DNA of 64,000 bases from Gymnogyps californianus. Taxonomy: Eukaryota; Chordata; Aves; Accipitriformes; Cathartidae. The notes beneath the pieces are model-generated. The model was given only the letters and a program-made list of their open reading frames with translations, searched no databases and was not told the origin of the DNA. Position 1 is the stretch's first letter. Each line of letters begins with the position of its first letter. Shown piece by piece: positions 47,501 to 62,654 of this stretch. The position numbers and the translations under genes were made by a program. The stretch covers positions 84,404,520-84,468,519 of the forward strand of contig NC_059471.1 in assembly GCF_018139145.2 (NCBI RefSeq), in the 5' to 3' direction.

Positions 47501-50500
47501 TACAAAACTAATATTTAACAGGAACATACTGAGTTATGTCCATGTTTTCTCAGGAGAAATTAAATAGGACAAAACATTGTTTTTCATTAGGAATTTGAGT
47601 TTTCTGAGATTCCTGAATTCCCTTTTCTCCCATTGAACGTGGTGGGAGACGAAGATGCTGAGTAAATTACAACTTTCAGCTGTTCTTGCTTTAGTTTAGG
47701 ATTATTCGGTGCAGTTTGGCTCTACAATGATTTCTCATAAGTTTGGAAAATCACTGCAAAGAATCAAAAACTATAGAAACTTTCTAATATTGACACCAGG
47801 TAAAGGATTCAGAGTTATTCAGCTCTGCCTACAAGGGGCATTTGTGTGGCAGTGTTTCCAAATATTGCCTTTTAGGAAATATTTAAATATGAAAAATCAA
47901 AGGTGTGTGATTCCGCTGCATGGCAACAATAGTTGTAAGCAAGAAAAAATGTCACATGGTGGAAAGGAAGGGATGTATTGTTGAACACAAATATTTATTT
48001 TATTGAAAAAAAACCCACCAAATAATATATAAGGTCATTAATTTTTCTTTGTTTTAAACAAACAAAAAAAATAATTCGAAGAGCCTCTATTTACCTAACA
48101 AGAAAACAGGAAATCTGTTATTGATACGTGTAATCCTGATTCTCCCAATTAGCTTGATTTGTATGGAATGAATGTTATAGTTAAAAACCAGAAAGATTAC
48201 AGTTTTACGCATGGTTTAGCAGAAATAATATACCTTCTTGCTCATTTTTCTGACAAAATAATACAATTTTTTTTTACAGCACAAAACCATCTGTCTGTAT
48301 TCAGTTGGGAAAAAAACTCTCTTTCAGCCTTCTTTAAAGGCAAGAAGTTCAGTGCTGCTTATCTGAGCAGTAAGCAATCCCCTGAATGTTAACTGCGTGG
48401 CTCATTGTTAGTGCTAGGCACCATGATGATAACAGGGTAGTTTATCCTCTCCGTCCTGGGAAACCACAGCCGGTGATGGGCCTGTATCATTCACAATAAA
48501 TCATTAGAGATTTCTTATATTGCCCTTTCCAAGAGGAAGAAGGCAGCAGTTCGAGGAGGCAAGGAAATAGTTAGATGGCATTATTCAAAACTGAAACTCT
48601 TCTGCACCTTTACTGAAATATTTGTATTATCCTTACTCCATTTTAAATTTTTTTGTATTTTTATGATACCATCTTTATACACGCTACTATCTTTTAAGCC
48701 TCAAAAAAGTGCATGTGAAGAGATAGCTGATTTGGGTCTTCTGTAAATTGATATTTATTTAGGAACAGAAAAGTTGTTGGGCTGTAAAATGTATTTTAGC
48801 TTGGGTAGCTACAGACACCCCTCACAAGAGAGTTCAGCCAGCCTGCAGCTGGGTCTCCACAGCGGATGCTGAGCCGGACGAGCTGCTCTTGCTGCAGCCC
48901 TCCCTTGCACGCGGCATTCCTCACATGTGGGCTATACAGCTCACATGCACAGACCGCAGCCAGGCTGCTCCCCCAAAGCCAGCAGCCCTGCGCCAGCTGC
49001 ATGCCCGCACATCTCCTCTGGGAAGACCACCTTGTACCTAACCCCTCTCTTTTCCCAAAAGAGCTGTCAGGGTTTTACCCCTGCCATCCTGCCTGCAGCT
49101 GCGGCTGTAAGCAGCTGGGTGGGAGGAGTGCTGGGATATGCGGGAGGTGGGCACAGCATCCTGCTGGAGCCCTGGAAGGAGAGGCACTACACATCTCTAA
49201 ATCAGGCTTCAGGCACCCCAAGTGCTGTTAACTTGGTTCCAGGTTACAGATCTCCTATAACTTATCATCTCTCCTCTGTAACAGTTTCCCTAGGAAGCCT
49301 GAAGTTTTATTGCACAGGCTACCTTGAAAGGCTCAGCACCTTGAAATGGGTGGAGCTGGATGCGGATTCACTTAACCCATGAGTCCTCACCCAGGTAGGG
49401 CATCTGTGTAGGTCATGCCACAAAAGGGATGAAAGAGTCCGCTTTGGAAAGAGTCCCCCCTTGGAAAGTCCATCACTGCTGGCCGGCTGGATGAGTGTTT
49501 ATGTGTCTACCTTGCACTTCATAATAATTGATCACTGCAATCGTAAAATCTTTTAAGAATAGAGACAGAATAGCACTCTGCTTAATGCTAAGATTATCAA
49601 TGAAGACTATATCTAATTTTATATTAAAATCACATCTAAAACTCATTTTAAAAGTACCTAATTGCTTGTTCATGGAAACAGCTACTTCACATGATTTCTG
49701 TGATTAGTTTGACTATTTTACCATAAGTGGATATGAATTAAAGAGAATTGATCATAGAATTCTTTTGAAATAAAGGATTTAATCTATCTTAATGTAAATG
49801 AATTACACTGAGTGGTAAAAAGCCTGCCTTATGCTGAACATCTCTTTGTAAGTGCTACTCTGTTTTCAAGGCAAGTGAGTCCCTTAGGTCCATCCAGTAT
49901 GTTGCTTTGAAGTGGATGGACCTTGGCTTTGTGTCAGCACTTCCAGCTCTGGAGTCAGACAGCGTATTATTGCTGTTCACACCACCCTCTCCCTGCAGCT
50001 GATTTTTAGCAGGAGGTGGGTCTGACACCAGTCTCTGCACTGTGAGGCGGAGAACGATGATTATAACACCTGCCCATTGAACAAGTCTCCTTGTTCAAAG
50101 GGTTCAAGGAATTTTGCCAGGAAAAAAAGTTATGTTTCTATCTGTGTTTTACAACTGGCCTAAAACCAAGCCAAAGCAGGTAGAAATGGATGCCCTACTG
50201 GCCCTGAAAGTCAGCAACAAAGTTGAGTGTACTCCCCAGGGGTGGGGTTCCTCCATCCTAGCTGTTGACCTGAAAAATCAGGCACCCAGCCTCAGTGAGC
50301 TGCCGTCTTCTCTCCACCATCCATGGAGATGGACAGGCACATCCAGTGCATATCATACCTCCTGTTTTGAACATCTCCCTTTTTGCATGGGATGCAGTGC
50401 CCATCTCTCACCACCCAGACCAACTCTAGATGACCAGCATAGGCTAGATGTCTAACTTTTAAATGGCTGATGTCTGTCCAGCCAAGTCCCACCACACCTC

Positions 50501-53500
50501 TCCCGAGTCTCAGCCCAGGGCCCCTCACTGGCCTGCCCTGCCTCCATGCTGGCCAGCAGAAGGGCACACGTGATGCCTCATTCTTCTGTTCTTACTAACT
50601 GCTGCCTGCAGCCCTGTCACCACCACCTGATGCCACGTTAGGCAGGCTGTTCAGATGGTTTAACAAAAAGAAAGGGGCTTTTACTCCTCATAAGTCACCT
50701 TAATGAGGCACATAGGAGACCTCTTCAGATAGTGGTTCAGGCGTTTGCTCATTTGACTGGCCCTCTGGGGTTGCCTAGCTCCCTGCTGGCACGATAGAGG
50801 GAACCTGCTGTGAATACACTCTTAATGGCCACTGTCATCCTTTGGGATGACTCTAGACACCTCACTCAGGCTTTGTTAGGTCATAAGTCTAACAGAGCAG
50901 TGACCTGTCTCTCCTGTGCCATGTGGTTACTCATGTAGCAGACTGAATGGGAGGAAAACTCAGGAGAAAAATGTCTTATCCCCATAGACTCATTCAGGAG
51001 AAGATAATAGCAAATCCAGAAAATTCTCAGGCCAATCTCATGCCTACAGTGCTTGCTTACACTTTTGCTATCTATGCCAGAGGTTGAAGGTGAAGAGCAA
51101 GAGCAATGGCTAGTCATGGCCCTTGGTCTGATACACACTAATATCTGCCACGAAAGGGGCAACCTGTAGGAACCACATAATTTATTGATGTCCAGAAGGA
51201 AATGCGGTGCTCTTTGGGAAAGTTGGGTGTGCTTCTCCCTGTAAGTGTTGTGTTGCATTTCAGGGAAGAGGTAAACTGTGCTGTACAGTCTGAGGGATTG
51301 AGTCTAGGTTGAAAAAAACTCTGATTTTACAACTGTAAAACACTTCCCTCACTCAGCAGTTAGGAGTCTCCAAGGGGAACTCATCTCATCTCCAAGAAGC
51401 AGAGCCCTATGAGTGGCAGGTGAGCACTGAACTCCAGAAAGGCATTTTCAGTTCAGCTGGTTGCTCCTGGAGGAAAAATGATTGTGTGCTTCTAATTGTT
51501 CTGAATGTACATTCAGGACCAGTTGCGGGCAGTCTAGAACAAGCCAGGAATTGATTCAGGAAGCATGGCGATCCATTACCATGACATGCACTTAAAAAAT
51601 ATCTTAAAGAGACCACACAATATTTGCTTTTTATAAAAACTAGGACAGAGAGAAGCAGTTACGTATCATAGACTGGCTTTACCAGCAGAGTACTCTAAAG
51701 ACAGCTGAAGACACAACCCGCTTCATATCAGTTTCAAAGTGCATGTGTGCAAAAGCTTAGTTATAAACTACAAGACTGTACATACTTCATAAAGTGTATG
51801 TAAACTTAATATCTCCTATGAATATTACTTATTGCTTTGTAAAGTAATGAATGTATGCATTCAGCCATCTGTGTAGAATGCAAATGTCTTGAACTGCTAT
51901 GTACAGAGGCAATGCAGTTTATTTTACTTGAAACATGCTTTGCTTTCTCTTTTCCAGAGGCTGTGTAATCTGGTATGAAAACCACTGAAAAGTAATTTCC
52001 TTATCAAATGAAAATTTGCATAAATGTTAATGTTTCAGCTCCCTTGAAATAACATTTAGAAGGAAATTTAGAAGAAAAAAGTCAAAAAGTGAAAGCACAT
52101 CTTCTCATTTGTTTTTTTTTTCTTTGCCTTTGGATATATTTTCTAATTTTATACACCATGCTTTTAAAAATGCTCATGAACGGCCTGTATAGAAATATGG
52201 ACTCAAACTGAACACTCTATCAACAGGTCAATATTGAATTACACAAAGCTTACAGCTAATAAAGCATGATAGACAAAATAAGAAGGCTTTTGTTGCTTTT
52301 TAGTTAGACAAAATCTCAAACTTCATAAGCATTTTTATTCACTTGCTTTTTTGTCAATTTTCAAGAAAAAAAATTTTTAGAAAGGGTTATCTTCCAGTGA
52401 CCAAATAGACAACAGCAGAGGCAGTGTCACCAAAAAAACCCAGGAATTCTCTTTTCCTGCTGAGAATCCTCATCCCAGATCCAGTTTGTTCCTGTGGGCA
52501 ACACTGGACTGACAACAGATGTGCAGACCCTAAGGACTTGGCAGAGGTTTTTTAAATTTTTAGTACTCCCATTTCTGCTGCCACTGACGTGCAGCAGCAA
52601 AGGCGATGCAGATGCAGTGCGAGGGGGCTGTGGATGGAGCAGGGGACAGAGGAGGCCACAGCCAGAGAAAGCAATGCAAAACTGCAGTTGGTGTTGCCTG
52701 TAAAAACAAAAGGCTCAGAGCAATTACATTAGAATAATTGAATGTGCCTAACAATTATTGGCTGTGAAACTCAGCTGCATTAGGTTGATTAATTAAAGGA
52801 AAAATACAGATGCATGTTACGAAAGGTCTCCTGTGCTACGTTGGCATCAGTGGGCTTTGTGTCTGGCTCACTGGAAAGAAACTGTGAGTGGTCTTTGCTT
52901 TAACGTCCATACCACCTCGAACATCTGTTACACGAGTTTTGGCCCTCCAAGAATCAATTGTGGCTTGCAGCTTGAAGGAGATGGTGCTCTTGTTGTGCAT
53001 TATTGCACCTGAGGTCATCAATCCATTCCACCAAGCCTTTAACATCTTTCCCATCCTTATTACAAACAACATTGTGAGCTCGATGCAGGCATTAGGTGTG
53101 TAAGAGTGCTGCAGGAGGCAGAATATCATACTAACAGATGTTTGTTTAAGTCCTTCATACTTCAGTATCTTCTGCTTGGCATTGTTTGATTCAGATTTAA
53201 ATTGCTGCTCATACTTTGTTCCATATTTAACTTACTACTAATAATATTATTTAAAGCTTAAACAGTATAGGTAACTGACAAAGGACTGTTTATTGGAGGA
53301 GTTCTCTTTACATGTTTGCACTATCACGATTTAAAGCTTGAATTTTTTTTCCATCCTGCTGGTTACAGTTCTCTTATATATTATTACATGAAACTGCTTC
53401 TTATATAGCATTTTTGTGCAAGTGATTGGTGTATTACAATAATAAACACCATGAAATAAGCAGAATACTGCATTTGAGTAGGTATTTTCAGACAGTATGG

Positions 53501-56500
53501 GTATCAAAACTCAGACATTTCACTGTGAATTTGGCATGAAAAGGTACGGAGTCCAATAATCTCCCATTAATTTTTTTTTTTGGTTTGTTTTTAATGTAGC
53601 ACTTTTTGCACAAATTGGAAAGTCCCTGGTACTGCTTGGAAAACCTGTAGTGTGGAGAAAAGTGTTGCAAGATCTCTCATAGCACTGCACGTGATGAAGT
53701 GCCTGGAGATCGCAAATTCTACATGTCTGCACTCTGGTTTCTCTCTGCTCAGGTAGACAAGGCTAGTATGAGTTGTGCTGGCACATCAGCAATCTCATGA
53801 ATTATGCACATGAAAGAGTAAAGAAATAATTAAGTATCTTTGCATAGCTTTTAAAACTGGGATTTTTAAAGAAATCTGGATGGCTACTGATATTTTCAAA
53901 AATCCTGGAGTATGAGAAATTATCTGGATAGCTTTAAAATGTAAATAGGGTATTTGATATTAATGCCAAATCATATCTTCTAAAATGATACTAAATTGGT
54001 TATTGATTAGCCTTAGGAAAGTTTTGTACCTTTGTATGGTAGCATTCATCAGCAATTCTTGAACAGCTTTGTCATACAATACGTAGAATCGCCTTATGCT
54101 GCCTTACGTTACTTTCAGATAGTAGAAATGTTCCAGAGCAGAACTTCTGTCTCTGCCCAATTTTCTGTGCTTTTCCTTGTTTCTGCTGCATGGTGTCTGA
54201 TGTTAACATGAATTACCAGTTCACACCTATTTCCGTTTGCATGGGAGATCTTGCAGGCTCTCTACTGGTAAAATATATTTCTGCAATGTTTCCTACCACA
54301 GACTTAGGGATTTATTAAGATATTCATTAAGAAAATACTTCAAATCTCTACCTAGTAGCTCCTCAGATTATTGGGTTTTATTAAGTTTTCTGCCACAGGC
54401 TTAAAGGAGACCCTTACCAGGCAATGGAGCTGATGAAGCTTCTTTTCCCGTGTTATATTTATATCAGGAGGATTAGCTGCGCTCTCATTCAGAGCTGGTC
54501 AAATGTGACTAAGGATATTTTTACTGGGAGTTACTCTAGGGTCCTTCAGGCCACTTAATCTTAATTCAGTTTAATTAATATGATTTAGAACTGATCCTTA
54601 TGCTTTCCCCACCCTGCAAAGTATTTTGTAACCTCCACTGCCTGCTAGTCCTGCTGGAGCAGAGAATATTGGACTTTGATTTAGGTAGATTATTATTTTC
54701 TTTATTATCAGTTTGAATTTATTAGTCGTAACTGTTCCTGAATTTGTTAAAACTCCAGGAGAGACTCCAGTAAACTTGGGACTGCAGCTTTCATGTAAGA
54801 AGGGAACAGCTCTGATAAGAAGTCACTATATAGTCACACAAACACAAACAGATCTTAGAAAGTACTCTAAAATTCAAATTAAGGCAGAGGATCTACAAAT
54901 AAATTCTCTTGCACTGAAAAAGGAAATATAGCATATGGAGTTGGGGGAAACAAACAAATGTTTGCTGACAGAAAAATGTGCTCTGCCTGCTGTCTCGCCA
55001 GCCCAGGATAACTTTCTGCAATGATGTTCTCCAAAGTCTGGCTGGTACATAGAGATTTTCCAGGAACAAGAATGAGCTTATGCAGAAAGGACCAAGTGAA
55101 ACGTTGCTACAGCTGAGTTGTGGTGTGTCAGCAGTTGAGAAATTTGAACTGAAACATTTCCGATCTTGGAAATAAAGTGTTCCCTGTGGAAAGGAAATGC
55201 CTCCTATTCGTTCAGTCTAATCTCATTTAACGTAGCCCATTAGCAAGCCTCTCTGAGTCCAAGGCTGTAGTGGCAGATCAATCTTAAAAACTCTCCTGAA
55301 CCCTACCAATGCACCTAAGTCTTTTTTCAGCTCCACATAAGACAGCACAAAGGCAACTCCATGAAAGCATATGTCCACCTGCAGAAACCTGTGCCACCCT
55401 GCTGCTCACACAGCAAGCCTTCTTTTACTGCAAACAGTGGAAGCTGAACCAACACTCACTAATGTTGTAAGACACTATTATGTACCCTTATTAATTAAAT
55501 GTGTTATCTTCTCTTTGCTTTCCGTAGCAGAGCCTTGCTGCTTTATGTATAGTGTGTGCATACAAGCAGGTATGTATCACGAGCATCAAAATCGGTGAGC
55601 CACCGATCAGTAATCGGGAGGGGAGATCAGAGGACCAGCTGTGAGCACACTGGGTATACAAGCACAGAGGTGACAGAAAGTCCCTGTAAAACAGCTCCTG
55701 TTGGCTCTTTCCAGCAGCACTGACTTCTTAGCTGATTTCTTCTAGATGCCATGTGAAAATAAGGCTTCAAAGAAAACTGTGGAGAAGGATGAGTGGAGTC
55801 TTCTCAAGCAACGCAAGGTGTTTTTTGAGAAAAGCAGGCCATGTTGCTGTGCCTGGGGAAATGGGCAGGGAGACAACTAAAAAAAGCGATGGAGAAATCC
55901 AATAGGGTGCCTGAAGTTTGCAAAAGTGACTGGCCAGCATTACTTTCAGTGAATAAACACAGGGTTACCCTACTCTTTTTTTCAGAGTCAAAACATCAAG
56001 ACACTTCTCAAAGCATCGCAGCCCCTGCCACTACCTCCAGCACGGGCACTGCAGTGAGCTAGAGCTGTGCCTTACCTAGCCTTGGCTGAGCTCTGCTCAT
56101 TGAAAAGAGGGAGTCACACTGATTGCACTCCTGCTAAGCATTTAAATCCTTTTCACTACATTATTTGAATGGGCATAATTGTTATGCTGACTTCTGTGAG
56201 CGCAGGATCAGCTTCTCATCTAAACATAGCTGTTGGCAGCATATGGAAGATGTTACGGTGGGTCTCAACATAATTTCCAAACAAAAGCAAAGGCACAGGA
56301 CTAAAGACAAAAATATGATTCTTTGGTTTTAGATTTTGCTTCTCGCTGCAGTGAATTTGATGATTAAAACCTGTGCAGTATAGATAAAAGGCAAATACCA
56401 GAAAAATGCTGGTTCTGTGCTTTCATAGGCACTGTTACCATAAGAGCTACATCTGCACAGATATCAGGGGAGGGTTTGGCTTTATACCAACATGAAAGAA

Positions 56501-59500
56501 AAAGCTAATGTTAATTTTCATGCTTCTAAATGATGAGTTGTAGGAAACCTTGACAGCCCATTTATAAAGCAGTCTTTTTGATTAAGCACTTACCAGTCTT
56601 GTCAGTCAGTTTAAACTATAGTCCCAATGACAAACAAAGTTCATCTTCTCCCTGTGTCCTGCAATGATTATGAGCTGGATGCATATAATGGCAGAGCATA
56701 TAATGCTGGCAGAGCACAGCACCACCTCTAACTTCCTTTGGGGATGGATGGTCCGTCAGCTTCAAGGATACCGTGAGAACCCATTAGACTCTTCTTAAAG
56801 AAAGATACAGGGAGTTAGGCATTGTTTTGGATGAGCGCCTTCCAAAGTGGAGAAACATGGGTCTGTCTTGAATACTGAAGAGAGGCATGTGAGTGTGGGC
56901 CTTCCCCTGGATGTACCTGAATGGTCCTTGTCTACTGATGGTTGCTCTCGTGTTTCGCTGACAGTGTTTGAAGGGCAGAGATGCAGTGCTCCGCATCAGC
57001 AGATCTGTTTGCGTTTGGCATCCTCAGATCCTTTTATTTTCTAAGTTGGCTGTGCAGAGTCTTGTCAGGGCACTTTTCCACAAAAGGTGAAAGACTGAAG
57101 GGAAAGCTAGTCAGGGTGGTGTGGATTTAGAAATGTAAAAAAAAGTTCTCAAACTGCAATTTTTAATGGTTGAGCCATGTACATGATGAGTCATTCCTGT
57201 GATGAGTGTTTATTAACGGTAAATTCTCACCTTAAAGGGAATATTCTTAATCAGATATTGGTAACAGACCATCTTGAGGCATCCTGAGGTAGCTCCCATT
57301 TGTACCACTGAAGCCCACTCTAATCCTTGGTGTTGATGCCACCAAGACTTGGATCATAAGTTCAAACTTCTTTTCAACAGTGCTTTGGCAAATACATGTC
57401 TCTGATAGTGGTTAAAGGGCAGGGGAACAGCATTCATGCTTGATGCGGTACAAGTCTATCAGCTATCACAAGCTTGTTACAACTCTGTATCCCTAGCCTT
57501 TTCTGGTGTCTCATTCCAATATCGTATTTTGCACAAAGTTGGGATTTTTAGAACACTTCCATGTAACCATGGTAATTGTTTTGTCTCACAATGCCTCTAG
57601 TCTGCCTACAGCTGATGGTGGCATACATGCCTTCTGGCAACCTGAGGTAGGCGTAGATCCTAGCTGGTACTAGCACGTTCCAGAATTTTCCAAAGGAAGC
57701 TCCAAGACCTGATTCTGTCAGTGCCTACAGAAATTCGTAGGAGCCTTTCCACGGGGAGCAGCAAATGCAGCAGCAGTCAGGTATGGACATCATGGCACCA
57801 GCCCTTGTGCAAGCTCTTTGCTCAAGGGGCCTGGCTATAAACACGAGGTACCCTGCTCTTCTTGCCCTGGGGTCAGCAACCTCACACGTAACCGTGGAGA
57901 CAGAGCATGCATATGCTCTGTTGTATCAGAGCACTGCAAACTCACACTCTAGGTTACTTTCCAGTAACTTGCTTGCATGGCAGTTTTCGTAAGGAAAACA
58001 CTAAACACTAGTTGTGCTGAGAGATTCAAGGGCACTTTTCAGTAGGGACATGCTTGTATTTAAGATTTATAGCACCCTGCATAAAATCATGATTTACTGC
58101 TTATGCCATGGTAATTTCAATTCCTGTGATAATCCAATCTTCTTCAAACCTTGTTAAGAGATGCCTTATTATACCTCTTGAAGTAGATCACAAAACCTGA
58201 AATTCCCATTAGATTAATTAAGTAACACTTTGAAGGCACACTTCTAAGACACTTTGTGAGAGCCCAAGATGAGAAATAAATTTCATCATGACACCTGCTC
58301 TGGTACCACCTTCCAAAATGCCCAAGCCTTTCAGGGTATATCTCATCACTCATGCGCCATGAGTGAAATGCTTATTAGATATTCTGCATCTGTCTTTCCT
58401 GTCTTTGCAGAATCTTTTCTCGAATCTCTCTAGGCATAAGTTCTATTACTATTTCTAAATTGTCTTTCAGAACTTGTTAATCTTTCGGTTTTTTCAATAG
58501 TTATGCAAATCTCTCTGCATACCTGAAGGATTGTTAGGGTCGTAGATATCATAAATTTTATTTAAATATGATTTTTAATCTGCACTTTAATAGCAAATTA
58601 TTATCAGCAGGAAATTAGGATATCTTCCAGTACAATATGCAGGAAACTAGGACATGAGAAACAACAGTGAGCAAGAACCCTTCGTATAACTGCAAGAGAA
58701 ATATTTGGGGTATTTATTGCTTGTTATCTTGATTATTTGCCATATTGATATCTCTGGAGGTGCTGGAAAGAAGTGAGAGACAAATCTGTTGTGCTATGGT
58801 TTTGTCTGCCAGATCTTGCTGTCATTCAAAGTGACCTGCAACAGATGGAAGGGTAGACCCAACTTCCCACTCTTATGAGGTGCTGGGAGCCACAAATACA
58901 TATTACTTTTGTCCCCCTAGTGGATGTTTGTGTTTGTGGAATCAGAGAGGGTGAAGCGGAGCTTAATACATCCTTTCTCTTATCTGTGCCAGCTGAACTA
59001 GAACAGACAATGTAAAAGGGTCTCTAGTGCTCTCTTGACTTCAGAGGTGCGATTTCCCCCCTCCAGAAGCTAGAAGAAGGAATAAAACATGTTCTTTTGT
59101 TTACTTTGCTTTTTATATTTTGGACTGCATCCCTTTGAACAGCCTATCAAACATGCAACATTACCTCTCTCTCTCTTGGAAAAGTTTCCCAGCAAAAAAC
59201 CACCCAGTTTGCAAGGTGTGACACCAGCTTCTGTAGCTGTGCACACCCCATTCATGCTCCGCCCCAGCTCCCCCTCAGGTCAGCTGGCCTCATGGCCCCC
59301 TTCAAAGGGAATTGCTTCTGACAGTTGGATCCAAAGGCTTTTGCAGCTAATGAAAAAATACCCCTGTGTCTTGGTGACCCGTAGTTCATGCCCTGATCCC
59401 TTGAAAGGTCTAGTAATAAGTCTTGCTACCTCACACAGTGATGTGCAGTGAGTGGTGTTCTCAGAGCTGTTAGCCTTTCACAAAAGGCTGTTTTCATTAC

Positions 59501-62500
59501 TTTGGTTCACCAGGTCAAAAGACTTAGGAAACGAGATGCTCAGACAGCTGTGACAGAAGGAGGGGTGAATAGGCAGGAAATGAAAAGGGCTTCTTCCCTG
59601 CAGCAGTTCCTGCTGCACTGACTCAGGAGGAGCCAGCCAAGAAGGGGCTCAAAGTGTTCTGATGTCTCCATTACCAGGGAGAGGCACACATTCTCCACTG
59701 CAACGCCTCACCCGGGAAACACGGCCAGAGCCCACAGGGTCGGGTGCTCAAAGGGAGTGGAATATGTCAGTCCGCCATGACCATTTCTATAGGCATGGTC
59801 TGCATGTACCTGCTGCTCATCCTTGCTGCCCTGGGAATTCGCTCCTCCTTTCTTCTTCTGCAGTCGTGGTTACAAGGAAATACTATGGTCTGCATGTATT
59901 AAGTATTTGGTGATCCATATGCAAGTTGTACCACAGTTGTACATACTTTACTGTAAATATAAATTATAGTCGGTTGTCTTGTGTACATTTAAAAGATATA
60001 TAAAGCTTCTATGTAACATTTTGGTTGTCTAATTATTCCACCTGTTTATAGATGATCTCCAAACCAATTCAATTACGACAGATATAAAGTTAACGTATTC
60101 TAGAGACTGGAGACAGGGCTTTGTATGCTGTTGACTGCAGGTTAGAGAAGGGAAGAGAGCAAACCTGACTACACTGAGAGCAGGACCGTGTAGTCTTATG
60201 TAATGAGCTGTAAATTGTGGAGAGCTAGAGGTGAATGGTGCTGAGTACTTGGGAGACCGGGCATGGGGAAGTGTCAATGGGTGAAGTCCTACTAAAGCAG
60301 TTTGCTGACTGCAAATAATGGGTTGGCTCAGTGATAGAGTTTAAGAGTGTTATATAAAGCTTCCTCACTTCCATTTTGCCTGTGTAGCATTTTCTCCATT
60401 CTCTCTAACTAGGCAAAAACACCAAATAAACTATTTCAGCTGCTTTTATATTTCCCTACTACAAGATAGGACCGATAGGTTTCAATTAGCATAGTGTTGC
60501 CTGGGCGGTCCCACACATCTGGGGCAAACATTTGCAGTAGACTTTGTTTGTTCATGCAATAATGATGTTACAAGTCATATTAACTATCATGATTAAAGTT
60601 TTTCAACTGCTATTCTTTGTCACAGTCACTGACTCTACTGAGAAGTCTAGAAATCAGGATAAACTTCAGAGGGATGCATTAAGGGGTCTAAGTATCTTCT
60701 CCTCTACCATGGGCATGAGCCAGTGCTGCCTCAGGTGGCTGAATACAGAGATATTGCCAGACCCTTTTCTGAATTGCTCTTTTCTGTGTCCAGCAGTAAA
60801 TCCCCCCTTGTGATTTACTCCTTGGATAGCTTCACTCGGTGAAGGGTTTCTGTTTGATCCACACTCATCCCACTCCACTTTACAACGCCATCTCACTGGA
60901 AGAGAGGGAGATGGCTGTGTGCTGAGGAACAGGGCTTATCTCACCACACCAAACATGAGGAACACCAGTCCCATCCCCGAATCCCTTTGGGAGCCTCACG
61001 CTGGCTCTGGTTTGTCAGGGAAGAGGGACCTATCCACTAGGAGTGCCTTGAGCAGATTTCTTATCCCAAGAAAACACCATACATTAACTTAGCTGCCCTC
61101 CTCTTTCTTTTCCATCCAAGCCATCACTCAGTTTAATACCTTCCTTCTTGACATAAGCCAAAGTACATCTGCTCTGTGGAAAGGCATGTGTACTCCATCT
61201 CCCCTGAGTGGTGCAAGTGCTGAATATGAAGATCTTGGTGAGTAATTAATGATGATAGATAAAGTGATTTCCCAAAGTTTCACAGAGGGAGTTAGATGAA
61301 GCACAGGCTCGACACAGTGCAGTGTCCGTGGCAGAGCTCCATCAGTAGCAAGCAGAATTTGGAGACCATGCAGTGATCCTCATCGTTGCCAGTGCCCTCC
61401 ATTCCCTTTGTATCCCCAGGAGAAAACAGCCCACTGTTGCATCCTAGTTGCCCCTCTGTGTGCTCAGGCAGCAGTACTAGCTGGAGAGCAGATGACGGGG
61501 ACAGGGTGCAGAACTGTGCTGCTTCTTGTTCCCCAATTCCTGGTTCCAATGTGACCCTTTTTCCTGCACCATCTAGTGGGGTGGGGGAAATCCTGCAGGC
61601 AAGCATCTTTATAAATGTACAGTCATTCCTGATCTGTAAATACCACAGACCAAGAAGAAGAGAGCGGAGGAATGAAACCGTGAATATAATCCTCCTCCAG
61701 CTGCCCCAAGGAGAGTGAGAAATTAATGCCTTTGTGGCTAGGTACTCCCACTGAGAGCATCCTCTTCCCTGTGCTGGGAGGGTCTCAGAGGCCTAATGAA
61801 GCATGTCACTTCTTGATGCTGCAACTGGGACTGTATACTGCCATGGCATCGTGCCTGGGAAAAAATGTAATTGCTGAAGCCTGGCCTCAAGTGCTGATGA
61901 AAAGAAAGGAACTGCGTGTGTATGTCTCAAAGCAGACATTAAAACTGAGATATGGTTGACAGTACACCAGGCCCCCTAATTAAATACAAAGCTACTGTAT
62001 ACAAAGGCTTGGGAAAGGGGAAAAGCTGCTGACTACAAATTAGCTGTTTAAGAGGTCATCAACAGGTCCTTTCTGAAAAGTTCTGTATTATGCAGCCCTT
62101 TACTATATGTAGGAGAAAGGGCAGTGATGGGGATGGAGAAATTCTCATCTGTGCTATGGAGCTAGTGGAGCAAACAAAAGATATGATGTGAAAACACAAC
62201 TGATTTTGCAACACTTGTTTGAAAATACTATGAGAAGGCATGACTTAGAGACTTCTCATTCTGTGACATTACAGGTGGATAGTATAGGATGAAAATGAAA
62301 AATATGTCTCTGGATCCGATGATGAGAAGTCTAAGTACAATATGGCATGAAGGACCAGTAGCGCCCATTGAGTGATAAACAAGATCTTGCCCTGATACAG
62401 AGCAGAGCAGATCATTATGCAAAAGAAGCACCAATGCAATAGTCAAAGAAGTAAAAGGCAGAATCTTTAGAAACATTCAGTGATATCCTCTGTAGATATT

Positions 62501-62654
62501 CTTCTGTCTGAGTCCCCAGAGAACCACTAAAAGCCAAAAAAAAATCACTGGGAAAGGCAGAAAGACCATCTACTGCTCACCTATTAAGAAATTTCTTTTT
62601 TCTCATTGCGTGTCCTTAAATCATTAAGTTAACAGACAGCCTTTGTGTTTTGTA
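44507..62654. other. Intergenic DNA downstream of GRPR
   Basis: No gene recognised over about 18 kb. Notable content: a GC-richer, CpG-enriched patch at about 46.83-47.42 kb that is open in several frames; a perfect hairpin at 46051-46075; and a minus-strand coding-like block at 52836-53129 that I could not assign. Other open frames of up to about 120 codons (for example 59089-59451) are isolated and without resemblance to a family. The remainder is AT-rich with scattered T and A runs. No young repeat with clear ends was found. Confidence 0.5.
46051..46075. repeat. Perfect 9-bp inverted repeat (hairpin)
   Basis: ATACAGCAC, a 7-base loop ATGGAAT, then GTGCTGTAT, the exact reverse complement. 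A second partial copy (GAAGATACACATGGAATTA) follows at 46078, so the palindrome sits in a small local duplication. No function is implied. Confidence 0.8.

Noticed and set aside
49752..49761. ATCATAGAAT, as at the start of a reverse-oriented CR1
   Set aside because: The following sequence does not continue into the CR1 tail, so this is a chance 10-mer.
59089..59451. 120-codon ATG-started open frame
   Set aside because: It is isolated, has no family resemblance, and shows no splice or promoter context.
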